Shown: positions 1 through 10,613, numbered from the stretch's first letter. The stretch is 51,099 nucleotides of DNA from Elusimicrobiota bacterium (GCA_016196755.1 JACPXC010000003.1:1-51099); one strand, 5' to 3'. Notes: generated by a model from the sequence alone, not told the origin. A program made the numbers and translations.

Positions 1-48
1 CAGCACGTTGTTGTTGGAATGCAGGTCGATGGCCGCGTATAATTTCAT
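1..48 (-). CDS. IS110-family transposase, N-terminal fragment cut by window edge
   Basis: Only 16 codons are inside the window, read leftwards from ATG at 46-48. The peptide begins MKLYAAIDLHSNNNVL, which matches the usual start of IS110-family DEDD transposases: the Asp in AIDLH is the first acidic residue of the RuvC-like site. A clear ribosome-binding site (AGGAGAG on the minus strand) lies just upstream. The rest of the gene is off the left edge. In this family the non-coding end carries a structured RNA that guides recombination; here the candidate non-coding end would be about positions 49-150. The group within the family (IS110 or IS1111) cannot be told from 16 residues. Confidence 0.75.
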   Translation of the reverse strand, partial: MKLYAAIDLHSNNNVL

Positions 49-59
49 GGGTCCTCTCC

Positions 60-90
60 TTTGTTTGGTCTGTGTGTGTCGGCAAACAAA
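60..90. repeat. Hairpin in the non-coding end next to the IS110 transposase
   Basis: TTTGTTTG at 60-67 and CAAACAAA at 83-90 are perfect 8-bp inverted arms around a 15-nt GT-rich loop. They lie between the transposase start and the stop of the neighbouring peptidase. This could be a transposon-end structure or part of a guide (bridge) RNA; the function is inference. Confidence 0.4.
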
Positions 91-152
91 CACTACCAAC
101 CCCGGGAGGGGACCTCTAACTTCTAGATGATTATCAGTCCCCAATCAGAAGT

Positions 153-2759
153 TTATCTGAGGAGCGCCCGGACCTTCACGCAACGCGCGTCTTCCTGCCT
201 GGCGTCGCGCAGGGCGCGCAGGACGACGGGATTAGCCGGCGGCGTCTTGGCGAGGAACCCCTCCAGAGCCGCCACGCTCTGCTTCGAGCAGGTCGTCGGG
301 ATCATCGCGCGCGTGTAGTCGTCGAGGAAATCGTCGCCCTTGGCGGCCAGCAGCGCGGGCAGGGTCTCGAGGAACGGGCCGAGGAACTCCCCGCGCAGGG
401 CCTTCTGGGCGGGCGGAAAGAAGCGCGCGATGATGGCCCGCTGCTCGCCCAGGGTGTCGGCGCTCTTGGGGTCGCTCAGGCGGTCGAACCAGGCGCGCTT
501 GCCGTCGGCGCGCGCGGCGCGCGCCGTGAGCGCGGACTTAGCACCCAGGTCCGAGGGGTCGCGCTGGAGTTCGGCCAGGACCAGGGCCTCGGCGTCGGCC
601 GCGCCAAGCTCGCCGAGGCGGGCCAACAGGGTCCAACGACGGTCCTGGTCGACCGTCATCCCGGCGAGCTCGGCCGTCCCGGTCAAGAGCGCGCGGAGCT
701 TCGCCGCCCCGTCCGCGCTGGCGGCGTTCTTGGCGTAGACGTCGAACCAGAGCTTCTGGAAGTCCCCGCCCGGCTCGCTGGCGGCCAGCCGCTCCCATAG
801 GAAGGCCTCGAGGCGGGGATAGTCCGGGTCGGGCAGATAGTTGAGGACGGAAGCCGTCGTACCGCGCCGGGCCTGGATGGTCTCGAGCACGTCCAAGACG
901 ACCTTGAAATCGGTCTCCTTGCCGAGGTCGGCCACGACGAGGTCTAGGTAGTCGCTCACCGGCAGCTTGGCGTCGCGGACCATCTCCCAGAGCGTATGCC
1001 AGAGCATGGCGCGGGCCAGCGCGTCCGGGACGCGCGTCAGGCCCTTCTTGACCGCCGCCAGGGAGAGCGCGTCGAGCTCGACCTTCGCGTAGTCCTCGTC
1101 GCCGTGGTTGGGATAGACCAGGGCCGGGCAGGGCCGCCCGACCAGGGCGGGCACCTCGGTGCGGGACCCTTCGTAGCCGACCGCGGCCTCGTCGCGGACC
1201 GCCAGGCCTCCGCCAGCCGCCTCGCCGTAGAGCGCGACGACCGTGCGGTGGCGGCGCAGGGTGGGGAACGCCGGCTCGGCGCTCTGGAGCAGGGCGAAGG
1301 ACGAGACCTTGCCGTCCGCGCAGGCGTACTCGGCGCGCAGGGTGTTGACCCCGGCGGTCTTGAGCCAGTCCCTGGTCCAGACGCCCAGCTCCGCCCCGGC
1401 GGCCTTTGACAGCGCGGCGAAGAAGTCGGACTCCTCGGCGTTGCCGTAGGCGTGGGTCTTGAGGTAGAGGCGCACGCCGTCGCGGAAGCGGTCGGGGCCG
1501 AGCAGGTAGGCCAGCTGCTTGAGCACCGAGGCGCCCTTGCCGTAGGTGATCCCGTCGAAGTTCGCGAAGGCCTGGCCGGTGTCGGGCACCGGGCCCTCGA
1601 TGGGGTGGGTGGTGTCGCGCTGGTCGACGGCGTAGCCCCACTGCTTGTCGTCGGAGAAGAAGGTCTGCCAGGAGCGCGTGAAGCGCGTGGCTTTACCCAC
1701 GGCCAGCGAGGCCATGTAGGTGGCGAAGCTCTCGTTGAGCCAGAGGCCGTTCCACCAGCGCATCGTGACCAGGTCGCCGAACCACATGTGCGCCATCTCG
1801 TGGAGCAGGGTGTTGGCCATCGCCTCGCGGTCCTCGAGCGTCGGCGTGGAGCGGAAGACGTAGCGCTCGCTGAAGGTCACCGCCCCGGCGTTCTCCATGG
1901 CCCCGGCGTTGAAATCCGGCACGACGAGCTGGTCATACTTCCCGAACGGGTAGGGGACGTCGAAATAGCCGTCGAAGAAATCCAGGCCCTGGCGGGTCAG
2001 CTCCAGCCATTCCTCGGCGGGGATATATTTGGCCAAGGACTGCCGCGCGAATAGACGGGCCGGCACCCGGCCGGAGGTCGAGGACCAGACGTGGAACGGG
2101 CCGGCGTGGACCGAGAAGACGTAGGTGCTCAACTTCGGGGTCTTGGCGAACGTCCAGGTCCGCCGCGCGCCGGAAAGAGCGGTCTTCGCCTCCTTCACGG
2201 TGGAGACCACCGTCCAGTCCGCGGGAGCCGTCACCCTCAGGACGTAGGCGGCCTTGAGGTCGGGCTGGTCGAAGCAGGGGAAGAGCTTGTTGGCGTCGTA
2301 GGGCTCGAAGTTCGTGTACATGTAGACCCGCCCGTCCTCGGGGTCCTTGAAGCGGTAGAGGCCCGCCCCGTCGGCGCTGTAGGGATGGGAGTAGTCCACG
2401 ACGACGGCGTTATGGCCGGCGCGCAGCAGGGCCTTGGGCAGGGTGATGAAGAGGCCGTTGTAGTCGGCCGGCGTCTTCTTGCCGTTGACGCTCAGGCGCG
2501 CGACCTTGCCGTCGGCGAAATCGATCGTCAGGCCGTCGGCCGGCGCCTCGAGCTCGAAGCGCAGCGCGACCCGGCCCTTGAAGTCGGGCTTCTCCCCGTC
2601 GAGCTCGAGCGCCAGGTCGTACTCGAGGCCTCTGATGGCCGCCGCGCGTTTGACCGCGTCGTCGCGGGTGAGGACTCGCTCGGCCGGGCGGGCCGAGGCG
2701 GCGGGCGCGGCCGCGAGCGCGGCCGCGAGGAGGGTCGAGAGGCGCATGGTCCTGGTCAT
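153..2759 (-). CDS. Exported M1-family zinc aminopeptidase (PepN-like)
   Basis: 868 residues. An N-terminal signal peptide with Ala-rich core ends near residue 23 (AASA), so the enzyme probably acts in the periplasm or outside. The M1 hallmarks are all present: substrate motif GAMEN at about 286-290, zinc motif HEMAH at 320-324, and the third zinc ligand Glu343 in NESFA, 19 residues after the second His. The remaining C-terminal half is the helical domain typical of about 860-residue PepN-type enzymes. It removes N-terminal residues from peptides. The gene diverges from an exported M2 peptidase with only 63 bp between the starts, so the two may be co-regulated peptide-scavenging enzymes. No ribosome-binding site precedes the ATG; an extended -10 lies 6 nt upstream instead. 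Confidence 0.93.
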   Translation of the reverse strand: MTRTMRLSTLLAAALAAAPAASARPAERVLTRDDAVKRAAAIRGLEYDLALELDGEKPDFKGRVALRFELEAPADGLTIDFADGKVARLSVNGKKTPADYNGLFITLPKALLRAGHNAVVVDYSHPYSADGAGLYRFKDPEDGRVYMYTNFEPYDANKLFPCFDQPDLKAAYVLRVTAPADWTVVSTVKEAKTALSGARRTWTFAKTPKLSTYVFSVHAGPFHVWSSTSGRVPARLFARQSLAKYIPAEEWLELTRQGLDFFDGYFDVPYPFGKYDQLVVPDFNAGAMENAGAVTFSERYVFRSTPTLEDREAMANTLLHEMAHMWFGDLVTMRWWNGLWLNESFATYMASLAVGKATRFTRSWQTFFSDDKQWGYAVDQRDTTHPIEGPVPDTGQAFANFDGITYGKGASVLKQLAYLLGPDRFRDGVRLYLKTHAYGNAEESDFFAALSKAAGAELGVWTRDWLKTAGVNTLRAEYACADGKVSSFALLQSAEPAFPTLRRHRTVVALYGEAAGGGLAVRDEAAVGYEGSRTEVPALVGRPCPALVYPNHGDEDYAKVELDALSLAAVKKGLTRVPDALARAMLWHTLWEMVRDAKLPVSDYLDLVVADLGKETDFKVVLDVLETIQARRGTTASVLNYLPDPDYPRLEAFLWERLAASEPGGDFQKLWFDVYAKNAASADGAAKLRALLTGTAELAGMTVDQDRRWTLLARLGELGAADAEALVLAELQRDPSDLGAKSALTARAARADGKRAWFDRLSDPKSADTLGEQRAIIARFFPPAQKALRGEFLGPFLETLPALLAAKGDDFLDDYTRAMIPTTCSKQSVAALEGFLAKTPPANPVVLRALRDARQEDARCVKVRALLR

Positions 2760-2765
2760 GGGCCT

Positions 2766-2774
2766 ATACTAACA
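2766..2774 (-). promoter_or_regulatory. Extended -10 element 6 nt before the M1 peptidase start
   Basis: On the minus strand TGTTAGTAT ends exactly 6 nt before the ATG, with no Shine-Dalgarno between. Transcription would start at or next to the start codon, implying a leaderless mRNA. The same geometry recurs at several genes in this window. Confidence 0.4.
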
Positions 2775-2810
2775 TCCTTGCCGCCCTAGACCGCCGCCCC
2801 GCCTTATCGC

Positions 2811-2816
2811 TATCCT
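2811..2816 (+). promoter_or_regulatory. -10-like hexamer 6 nt before the M2 peptidase start
   Basis: TATCCT lies 6 nt before ATG 2823, mirroring the divergent M1 gene. It matches TATAAT at four of six positions and no ribosome-binding site is seen. It is supported mainly by the repeated geometry. Confidence 0.3.
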
Positions 2817-2822
2817 AGGCGC

Positions 2823-4619
<1,797 letters not shown>

Positions 4620-4643
4620 TCGGTGTCAGTAGTAATCGGTAAT

Positions 4644-4672
4644 CGGTGCCAGTTGTTGACTTGTTGACTTTC
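4644..4672 (+). repeat. Solitary copy of the RAYT-associated 28-29-bp repeat
   Basis: This 29-bp stretch is identical to 5579-5607 and contains the tandem TTGTTGAC TTGTTGAC. It sits alone in the 153-bp gap between the M2 peptidase and the next gene. GTGTCAG at 4623-4629 and CTGACAC at 4699-4705 bracket it. It looks like a non-autonomous REP-type copy related to the transposase cassette about 1 kb downstream. Confidence 0.7.
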
Positions 4673-4772
4673 GGAGCTGGCGCTCCAACGGCCAACACCT
4701 GACACGGGCCCTTAGACCCCTCAGGGCCTAGGCCCCTCCTCCCTGTACCGGGGACGGGGGGCCAGGCACCCT

Positions 4773-5567
4773 ATGGGTATGCGGGGGTGGAGTCTTTCCC
4801 TTCTATTATTAATGGCCGGTGGCGCACACGCGGCCACGCCCCCGGTCGAGGCCCCGCGCCTCAACGTTCCTGTTGAGGAGAGGGAGAAGCGCTTCAATCT
4901 ATCTTTCCGCGGCGGCGAGCCTGCCGACTCGTTTGCGAAGGCGGTCAAACACCTCTACTACAACGTCGCCGGCGAAGGCGCGATCCGCTCCGGCATCGCC
5001 CATCAGGAGGAGGCGATCATCACCCAGCAGGCCGGCAAGCCCGACCCCGCCCAGGCCGCGCTCTACGCCGCCATCCTGCGCTGCGAGAGCACGCTGACCC
5101 GCCTCTACCGCGTCCTCCGCGAAGCCGCACTGGCCGTCGAGGAGGAGCCCACCGAGACCCGCCGCTTCGATTCGACCGCCAAGCTGGCCAAGGCCGAGAC
5201 GCTGGCCAACAAGCTCCCCCGCCTCGTGGAGGAGGCCGGCCGCCTCAACGCGGCCGCCTACCGCGCCGCCGGCGGCGTCTCCACCGGGGAGTTGACCGGA
5301 GAGGCCCTCTCCAACGGCAAAGGCGCCGCCGACGCCGCGCTGGCCGAGGCCAAGACCGCGGTGAGGGATTGGACCGAGGGCTCTCCCGCCGCCGCAGCGC
5401 GCGTCCAAGCGAAGGAAGCCGCCTCCCTCCCGCCGTTATCGGACCTCGTCCCAAAGATCGTCGTCACAGAAGCCTCAGTCGCCCCCGCCGCCGAGCGCAG
5501 CCGCGGCGGCATCTCCGCCGAGTCCCTCCGCAAGCGCCTCCGCGACGTCTCCTTCGACGGCCAATAA
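4773..5567 (+). CDS. Exported alpha-helical protein of unknown function
   Basis: 264 residues. The N-terminus has a typical signal peptide (hydrophobic LLLLMAGGA core, cleavage near AHA at about residue 21). The mature part is rich in Ala, Glu, Leu and Arg and looks largely helical; no catalytic motif or known domain was recognised. The last ~70 residues are Pro/Ser/Ala-rich and probably less ordered. No strong ribosome-binding site precedes ATG 4773, and an in-frame ATG lies two codons later at 4779, so the start is uncertain by two residues. The gene stands between a lone REP-like repeat and the RAYT cassette whose left repeat begins 12 bp after its stop. Confidence 0.6.
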   Translation: MGMRGWSLSLLLLMAGGAHAATPPVEAPRLNVPVEEREKRFNLSFRGGEPADSFAKAVKHLYYNVAGEGAIRSGIAHQEEAIITQQAGKPDPAQAALYAAILRCESTLTRLYRVLREAALAVEEEPTETRRFDSTAKLAKAETLANKLPRLVEEAGRLNAAAYRAAGGVSTGELTGEALSNGKGAADAALAEAKTAVRDWTEGSPAAAARVQAKEAASLPPLSDLVPKIVVTEASVAPAAERSRGGISAESLRKRLRDVSFDGQ

Positions 5568-5578
5568 TCGCCTCCCTG

Positions 5579-5607
5579 CGGTGCCAGTTGTTGACTTGTT
5601 GACTTTC
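5579..5607 (+). repeat. Left terminal repeat of the RAYT cassette
   Basis: Identical over 29 bp to 4644-4672 and inverted over 28 bp relative to 6516-6543. It precedes the transposase gene by 62 bp and contains the tandem TTGTTGAC motif. Confidence 0.8.
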
Positions 5608-5669
5608 CCCCGCCCGGCGCCCCCGACGACAAAGGGAACTTTTTTGGGGGGTCCGGCGTACTTGCTTCT

Positions 5670-6485
5670 ATGGGACGCCCGAAACGCGAGCATCAGCCCG
5701 GTGCCGTTCACCATGCATACTCCCGCGGCAATAACGGGGAACTGGTATTTCATGATGACGATGAAAGGACTCTTTTTCTGGCCATCCTCGCCGACGTTTG
5801 CACAAAGACGCGGACACGGGTGTTGGCATACTGCCTGATGAGCAATCATTTCCACCTGCTTCTTGAAATCGCCCTAGCATCCCTTGAGAGCGTGATGTGC
5901 CGGGTACTCGGCCGTTACGCCCGTGCTGTCAACCGTAAGAACAACAGGACCGGCCACGTCTTCCAAGCGCGCTATAAGGCCAAAATCTGCAGAGGTGATC
6001 GCTACTATCAGAAGCTTCTCCCGTATCTCCATCGTAATCCCGTCAAGGCCGGGATGGTCGACAAGGCGGCCGATTGGGTGTGGAGCAGCGCGCGCCAGTT
6101 CGAAGGCCCGATCCGCTCGTCCCTGGTCGACGTCGATCGCGCCCTTTCTTACATGTCTGCAGACCCAAACGAAGCGCGCCGCATCTATCTGGAAGGGATG
6201 GGAGAATCAAAGGAGGATTTCGAGCCCGAGTACGACGAACACTATTTCTTCTGTTGGCGTTCAAACCCGCAGCCCGAGCCTCCCCAACCGATGGAAGCTC
6301 TTGCCGAAACCATTGAAAGGGAATTCGACGTGGACCTTCGTGAGCACATCTCGCGTCCTCCACGCCTAAGCCAAGGGCGCCGCATCTTCGCTTTGCGCGC
6401 GTTGGCTGAGGGGCATCGGGCGACTGCGATCGCGACATTCTTGGGAATCAGCCGCAGTCGCGTGAGTCGGGCGTTGCGGGCCTAA
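5670..6485 (+). CDS. REP-associated tyrosine transposase (Y1/HUH family)
   Basis: 271 residues. The Y1 fold is shown by SNHFHLLLE, where His60-Phe61-His62 is the metal-binding HUH motif, and by PYLHRNPVKAG, where Tyr119 is the likely nucleophile. The segment from AYSRGNN to the HUH motif is typical of RAYT proteins. Beyond the catalytic domain, residues from about 230 to the end form a helix-turn-helix-like region (LGISRSRVSRALRA), as in longer members of the family. It should nick and join single-stranded DNA at REP-type repeats, and matching inverted repeats flank the gene. No frameshift or missing catalytic residue is visible, so it may be active. Confidence 0.9.
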   Translation: MGRPKREHQPGAVHHAYSRGNNGELVFHDDDERTLFLAILADVCTKTRTRVLAYCLMSNHFHLLLEIALASLESVMCRVLGRYARAVNRKNNRTGHVFQARYKAKICRGDRYYQKLLPYLHRNPVKAGMVDKAADWVWSSARQFEGPIRSSLVDVDRALSYMSADPNEARRIYLEGMGESKEDFEPEYDEHYFFCWRSNPQPEPPQPMEALAETIEREFDVDLREHISRPPRLSQGRRIFALRALAEGHRATAIATFLGISRSRVSRALRA

Positions 6486-6515
6486 ACCGCAGCCGGCGCG
6501 CGCCTCGTCGGCAAC

Positions 6516-6543
6516 GAAAGTCAACAAGTCAACAACTGGCACC
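6516..6543 (-). repeat. Right terminal repeat of the RAYT cassette
   Basis: 28 bp, the reverse complement of 5580-5607. It ends 29 bp before the clpB start codon and contains the best -35 match of the clpB promoter. Confidence 0.8.
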
Positions 6544-6564
6544 AGATGAGTTCCCGTTTATAAT
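6536..6564 (+). promoter_or_regulatory. clpB promoter; -35 lies in the RAYT repeat
   Basis: A perfect -10 TATAAT at 6559-6564 is preceded by CTGGCA at 6536-6541 with a 17-bp spacer. CTGGCA matches TTGACA at four of six positions and belongs to the transposon repeat. The -10 ends 8 nt before the ATG, giving a leaderless or near-leaderless mRNA. Confidence 0.55.
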
Positions 6565-6572
6565 ATGCGCGT

Positions 6573-9173
6573 ATGGCTGAAGCTCTTAAGTGGACGACCA
6601 AGGCGGCGCAAGCCGTCAACGCGGCGGAGAGCCTGGCGCGGTCGGGGCGCCATGGCGAGACGACCGAAGAGCATCTGCTGTTGGCCCTTCTCGAGGACGC
6701 GACGGAGCCCGTCGAGGCGCTGCTGCGCGCCGGCGGGGCCGACCCGCGCGTCGTCGCGGACGGCGTGCGCGCCGAGGTGGACCGCATGCCCCAGCTCGGC
6801 GGCGAGCCCCGCCAGGGCGCCAGCGCGGGATTTGCCCGGGCGATCTCGGCCGCCGACAAGCGCCGTCAGGCCCTGCGCGACGACTATCTCTCCGTCGAGC
6901 ACCTCCTGCTCGGCCTGCTCGACGCCAAGGGAGGCGCCGCCAAGCTCCTGGCCCGCGCCGGCGCCTCCGCCGAGGCCCTGGTCAAGGCCCTGCCCACCGT
7001 ACGCGGCGGCCAGCCGGTCACCGGCCCCGACCCCGAGGACACCTGGCAGGCCTTGAACAAATACGGCCGCGACCTGACCGAGCTGGCCAAGAAGGGCAAG
7101 CTCGACCCCGTCATCGGCCGCGACCTCGAGATCCGGCGCGTCATCCAGGTGCTCTCCCGGCGCACCAAGAACAACCCCGTCCTCATCGGCGAGCCCGGCG
7201 TCGGCAAGACCGCCATCGTGGAAGGCCTGGCCCAGCGCATCGTCGCGGGCGCCGTCCCCGAGGGGCTCAAGTCCAAGAAGGTGATCGCGCTCGACATCGG
7301 GGCGCTCGTCGCCGGCGCCAAGTTCCGCGGCGAGTTCGAGGACCGCCTCAAGGCCGTCCTGCGCGAGATCACGCAATCCGACGGACGGGTCATCCTCTTC
7401 ATCGACGAGATGCATACCCTGGTCGGGGCCGGCGCCGCCGAGGGCGCCGTCGACGCCGCGAACCTCTTAAAGCCCATGCTGGCGCGCGGCGAGCTTCGCT
7501 GCGTGGGGGCCACGACCCTCGACGAGTACCGCAAGCACATCGAGAAGGACGCCGCGCTCGAGCGGCGCTTCCAGCGCGTGATGGCCCCCGCGCCGCGCCC
7601 CGAGGACGCCCTGGCCATCTTGCGCGGCCTCAAGGAACGCTACGAGGTGCACCACGGCGTGCGCATCATCGACGCCGCCCTGGTGGCCGCGGTGCGGCTC
7701 TCCGACCGCTACATCTCCGACCGCTTCCTGCCCGACAAGGCCATCGACCTCATGGACGAGGCGGCCAGCCGCCTGCGCATCGAGATGGACTCCCTGCCCG
7801 CCGAGCTCGAGGACGTCGAGAACCGCATCCGCCAGCTCGAGATCGAGCGCCAGGCCGTGCGCAAGGACGAGTCGCCCGCCGCGCGGGTCCGCTTGAGCGA
7901 GCTCGACGGCGCCGTCGAGAAGCTCTCGTTCGAGGCCCAGGCCCTGCGCCGCCACTGGGCCAAGGAGAAGGAGATCATCGGGCGCAGCCGCAAGCGCAAG
8001 GAGGACCTCGAGCGGCTCAAGGCCGACGAGAAGGCCGCCGAGCGCGGCGGGGACCTGGCCAAGGCTTCGGAGATCCGCTACGGCCGCCTGCCCGAGGAGC
8101 TCAAGGCCCTCGAGGCCGACCAGGAGAGCCTCAAGACCCTCCAAGGGACGCGCCGTCTCCTTAAAGAGGAGGTCGACGAGGAGGACGTGGCCAAGGTCGT
8201 CGCGGTGTGGACCGGCATCCCGGTCGCGCGCATGCTCGAGGGCGAGACCCAGAAGCTGCTCCACATGGAGGACCGCCTGCGCCAGCGCGTCATCGGCCAG
8301 GACCAGGCCGTCGCCGCGGTCTCAGACGCCGTGCGCCGCTCGCGCTCGGGCCTCTCCGACCCCGACCGGCCGACGGGCTCGTTTCTCTTCCTCGGCCCCA
8401 CCGGCGTCGGCAAGACCGAGCTGGCCCGCGCCCTGGCCTCCTTCCTGTTCGACGACGAGCGCGCCCTGGTGCGCCTCGACATGTCCGAGTACATGGAGAA
8501 GCACGCCGTCAGCCGCCTCATCGGCGCGCCGCCCGGCTACGTGGGCTATGACGAGGGCGGCCAGCTCACCGAGGCCGTGCGCCGGCGCCCCTACGCCGTG
8601 GTCCTCTTAGACGAGATCGAAAAGGCGCATCCCGACTGCTTCAACGTCCTCTTGCAGATCCTCGAGGACGGCCGGCTGACCGACGGCCAGGGCCGCGTCG
8701 TCGACTTCAAGAACACGGTCGTCATCATGACCTCGAACCTGGGCTCCGAGGCCCTCATCTCGGAGCTGCCCGAGGACAAGAAGCAGGCCGCCGTCCTCGA
8801 GGCCGTGCGCCGCAGCTTTCGCCCCGAGCTCCTCAACCGCATCGACGAGACCGTCGTGTTCCACGCGCTGGGTACGGAGCACCTCTCAGGCATCGCCGAC
8901 ATCCAGCTCGCCCGGGTGCGCGCGCGGCTGACCGAGAAGGGACTCGAGCTGACCGTGAGCGAGCCGGCCAAGAAGCTGCTCTGCGAGCGCGGCTTCGAGC
9001 CGGCCTACGGCGCCCGGCCGATGAAGCGCGCGATCCAGTCCATGCTCGTCGACCCGCTGGCCAAGCGGGTCATCGCGGGGGATTTCAAGCCCGGGGACAA
9101 GGTGGACGTCGGGGCAGGCAAGGACGGCAGCCTCACGTTCTCGCGGCGGACCGCCGTCCCGGCTACGACGTAG
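6573..9173 (+). CDS. clpB: ClpB disaggregase (AAA+ Hsp100)
   Basis: 866 residues in the usual ClpB order: N-terminal Clp repeat domain (about 1-145), first AAA+ module with Walker A GEPGVGKT near 207 and Walker [11 protein letters not shown], a long coiled-coil middle domain (about 400-530, rich in Glu/Lys/Arg), and second AAA+ module with Walker A GPTGVGKT and the D2-small domain at the C-terminus. The long middle domain separates it from ClpA/ClpC. It resolves protein aggregates in the cytosol together with DnaK. No ribosome-binding site is present; a TATAAT lies 8 nt before the ATG. No CIRCE-like repeat was seen. The 3' end overlaps the convergent response-regulator gene by 11 bp. Confidence 0.95.
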   Translation: MAEALKWTTKAAQAVNAAESLARSGRHGETTEEHLLLALLEDATEPVEALLRAGGADPRVVADGVRAEVDRMPQLGGEPRQGASAGFARAISAADKRRQALRDDYLSVEHLLLGLLDAKGGAAKLLARAGASAEALVKALPTVRGGQPVTGPDPEDTWQALNKYGRDLTELAKKGKLDPVIGRDLEIRRVIQVLSRRTKNNPVLIGEPGVGKTAIVEGLAQRIVAGAVPEGLKSKKVIALDIGALVAGAKFRGEFEDRLKAVLREITQSDGRVILFIDEMHTLVGAGAAEGAVDAANLLKPMLARGELRCVGATTLDEYRKHIEKDAALERRFQRVMAPAPRPEDALAILRGLKERYEVHHGVRIIDAALVAAVRLSDRYISDRFLPDKAIDLMDEAASRLRIEMDSLPAELEDVENRIRQLEIERQAVRKDESPAARVRLSELDGAVEKLSFEAQALRRHWAKEKEIIGRSRKRKEDLERLKADEKAAERGGDLAKASEIRYGRLPEELKALEADQESLKTLQGTRRLLKEEVDEEDVAKVVAVWTGIPVARMLEGETQKLLHMEDRLRQRVIGQDQAVAAVSDAVRRSRSGLSDPDRPTGSFLFLGPTGVGKTELARALASFLFDDERALVRLDMSEYMEKHAVSRLIGAPPGYVGYDEGGQLTEAVRRRPYAVVLLDEIEKAHPDCFNVLLQILEDGRLTDGQGRVVDFKNTVVIMTSNLGSEALISELPEDKKQAAVLEAVRRSFRPELLNRIDETVVFHALGTEHLSGIADIQLARVRARLTEKGLELTVSEPAKKLLCERGFEPAYGARPMKRAIQSMLVDPLAKRVIAGDFKPGDKVDVGAGKDGSLTFSRRTAVPATT

Positions 9174-9879
9174 GCGGGGTCTTCTCGGCGTCGGGCCCGA
9201 TGTAGACGTAGCCGAAGCCCTTCACCGACTTGATCCGGTTCTGGAGCATGACCGGCAAGGACTTCCTCAGCCGGTTCATCAGGATGTCGAGCGCGCGCGA
9301 GAGCTCGGGCCGCGGCCGCCCCTCGACGGCCGTGAACAGCAGGTCCTTGTTGAGCGGCTCGGGGCTGCGCTCGACTAAGGCGAAGAACAGCTCGAAGGTC
9401 TTGGGGGTCAGCGTGGCCACCTGGAGCTCGCGGAAGAACACCTTGCGGGTCTCCATCTGCAGGGTGACGTCGCCCTTGCGGTAGAGGTTGAGGTCGAGCT
9501 CGCGGCGGCGGAACACCGCGCGCAGGGTGGCCAGGAGCTCGGCGGGGTTCTCGGACTTCTGCACGAAGTAGTCGGCCCCGTACTCGAGACCCATGATCTT
9601 GTCCTTGCGGTGCGCGGTGATCATGACGATCGGCGTCTTGCCGAGGGCCGGGATCGAGCGGACGATCTTGCAGACCTCCATCCCGTCCATGTCCGGCAGG
9701 CCCAGGTCGAGCAGGATGCAGTCCGGCAGGGCCTTGCGGGCCAGCTCCACGGCTTCCCCCCCGGTCTTGGCCAGGTGGAGGTCCTGGTAGCCGGCGTGCT
9801 TGAGCCAGACCTTGAGCAATTCCTGCCAGGCGGGGAAGTCCTCCACGATGAGGATCTTCTGGTTGGCGCTGGCGTCCAC
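9163..9879 (-). CDS. Two-component response regulator, receiver plus winged-helix
   Basis: 238 residues. The receiver domain (about 7-125) has acidic residues in VEDFP, the phospho-acceptor Asp58 in [11 protein letters not shown], Thr88 and Lys107, all expected for an active CheY-like switch. The C-terminal ~100 residues form an OmpR/PhoB-type winged helix with the typical ending [10 protein letters not shown]. It is therefore a DNA-binding transcription regulator. No histidine kinase lies in the window, so the signal is unknown. The start is GTG at 9877-9879; a good promoter ends 6 nt before it and no ribosome-binding site is present. Its 3' end overlaps that of clpB. Confidence 0.9.
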   Translation of the reverse strand: MDASANQKILIVEDFPAWQELLKVWLKHAGYQDLHLAKTGGEAVELARKALPDCILLDLGLPDMDGMEVCKIVRSIPALGKTPIVMITAHRKDKIMGLEYGADYFVQKSENPAELLATLRAVFRRRELDLNLYRKGDVTLQMETRKVFFRELQVATLTPKTFELFFALVERSPEPLNKDLLFTAVEGRPRPELSRALDILMNRLRKSLPVMLQNRIKSVKGFGYVYIGPDAEKTPPTS

Positions 9880-9885
9880 CTGCTG

Positions 9886-9914
9886 AGTGTAACGGGAAAG
9901 TGCTATTTTTTCAA
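9886..9914 (-). promoter_or_regulatory. Promoter of the response regulator, leaderless geometry
   Basis: On the minus strand TTGAAA (9914-9909), a 17-bp spacer and TACACT (9891-9886) form a good sigma-70-type promoter. The -10 ends exactly 6 nt before the GTG start, so the transcript should begin at or next to the start codon. Confidence 0.6.
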
Positions 9915-9992
9915 TGAAACTGCCCCTACGAGGGAACCAAATCGGGGGGTAAAGCGTACTAGTGGGGAGGGCACCCTGCCCCAGGAGACGAT

Positions 9993-10523
9993 ATGAAGAC
10001 CATGATGACCCTGACCTTGCTGGCCATCACCTGCCTGCCGCTGGCGGCGCGAGCCGGCGAGGCCGCGCCCGAGGCCAAGAACGCGGAAGCGGCCCGACCC
10101 GGCAAGGCCGAACGCGAGGCCCTGAAGGAGAAGAACGCCCAGTTCCAGAAGGAGCAGAAGGAACGCCGGCAGGCGTTCCACGCCCAGGCGAAGGAGGAGC
10201 GCAAGAAGGCCGCCGAGTCCCTCAAGGCCATGAAGCCCGAGGAGCGCAAGGCGGCCAAGGAGAAGCTCAAGGCGGAGTTCGAGGGCAAACGCGACGCCTT
10301 CAAGAAGGAGCAGGAGGCGCGACGAGAGGCCTTCATGGGCGCCAACCCCGAGCTGGCCAAGCGCTGGGGGAAGCAAAAGGAGCGCCGCGAGAAGATGAAG
10401 GCGCGCTGTGAGAAGGACCCCAAGGAATGCCGCGGGCGCTCGGAGCGCCGGAAGGGCGGAGAGGGGCGAGGGAAGGGCGGAGAGGGCCGCGGGAAGGACG
10501 GAGAGGACCGCGGGCAGGACTAG
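9993..10523 (+). CDS. Exported charged coiled-coil protein
   Basis: 176 residues. A signal peptide (residues 1 to about 21, ending ARA) is followed by a highly charged helical segment of Lys, Glu, Ala, Arg and Gln (about 35-130) that should form a coiled coil. The C-terminal 30 residues are a low-complexity tail of GRGKGGE-like repeats. AGGAGA stands 6 nt before ATG 9993. The composition recalls periplasmic Spy/CpxP-like chaperones, but no LTxxQ motif was seen, so this is only a suggestion. It precedes the pal operon in the same direction but is separated from it by a strong hairpin and a new promoter. Confidence 0.65.
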   Translation: MKTMMTLTLLAITCLPLAARAGEAAPEAKNAEAARPGKAEREALKEKNAQFQKEQKERRQAFHAQAKEERKKAAESLKAMKPEERKAAKEKLKAEFEGKRDAFKKEQEARREAFMGANPELAKRWGKQKERREKMKARCEKDPKECRGRSERRKGGEGRGKGGEGRGKDGEDRGQD

Positions 10524-10528
10524 TTCCG

Positions 10529-10584
10529 AACGGCTGGCCCGGCCCGGCCGAAAGGCCGGGCCGGGCAGCACGCTTCGCGCACGG
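10529..10584 (+). repeat. Degenerate copy of the TAACGGCY/GCACGCTTC element
   Basis: AACGGCTG at 10529-10536 and GCACGCTTCGCGCACGG at 10568-10584 are both found in the same order in the full element at 18.9 kb (18922-18929 and 18981-18997). The intervening part is replaced by a perfect hairpin. It appears to be a shortened relic. Confidence 0.45.
10538..10565 (+). terminator. Perfect 12-bp GC hairpin with GAAA loop
   Basis: CCCGGCCCGGCC at 10538-10549 and its exact complement at 10554-10565 enclose the tetraloop GAAA. It lies 15 bp after the upstream stop codon. There is no U-tract, so it may be a 3'-end stabiliser or a Rho-assisted terminator rather than an intrinsic one. Confidence 0.5.
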
Positions 10585-10613
10585 ACCATTCCGCCGTTCG
10601 TAGAAACCCCTAA

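Larger units (their letters stand above)
5579..6543 (+). mobile_element. RAYT (Y1 transposase) cassette with inverted terminal repeats
   Basis: A 965-bp unit consisting of one Y1 transposase gene framed by perfect 28-bp repeats in opposite orientation at 5579-5607 and 6516-6543. A further solitary copy lies at 4644-4672. This arrangement, a single tyrosine transposase flanked by inverted copies of a short repeat that also occurs alone, is what is known for REP-associated tyrosine transposases. The right end reaches into the clpB promoter. Confidence 0.8.
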
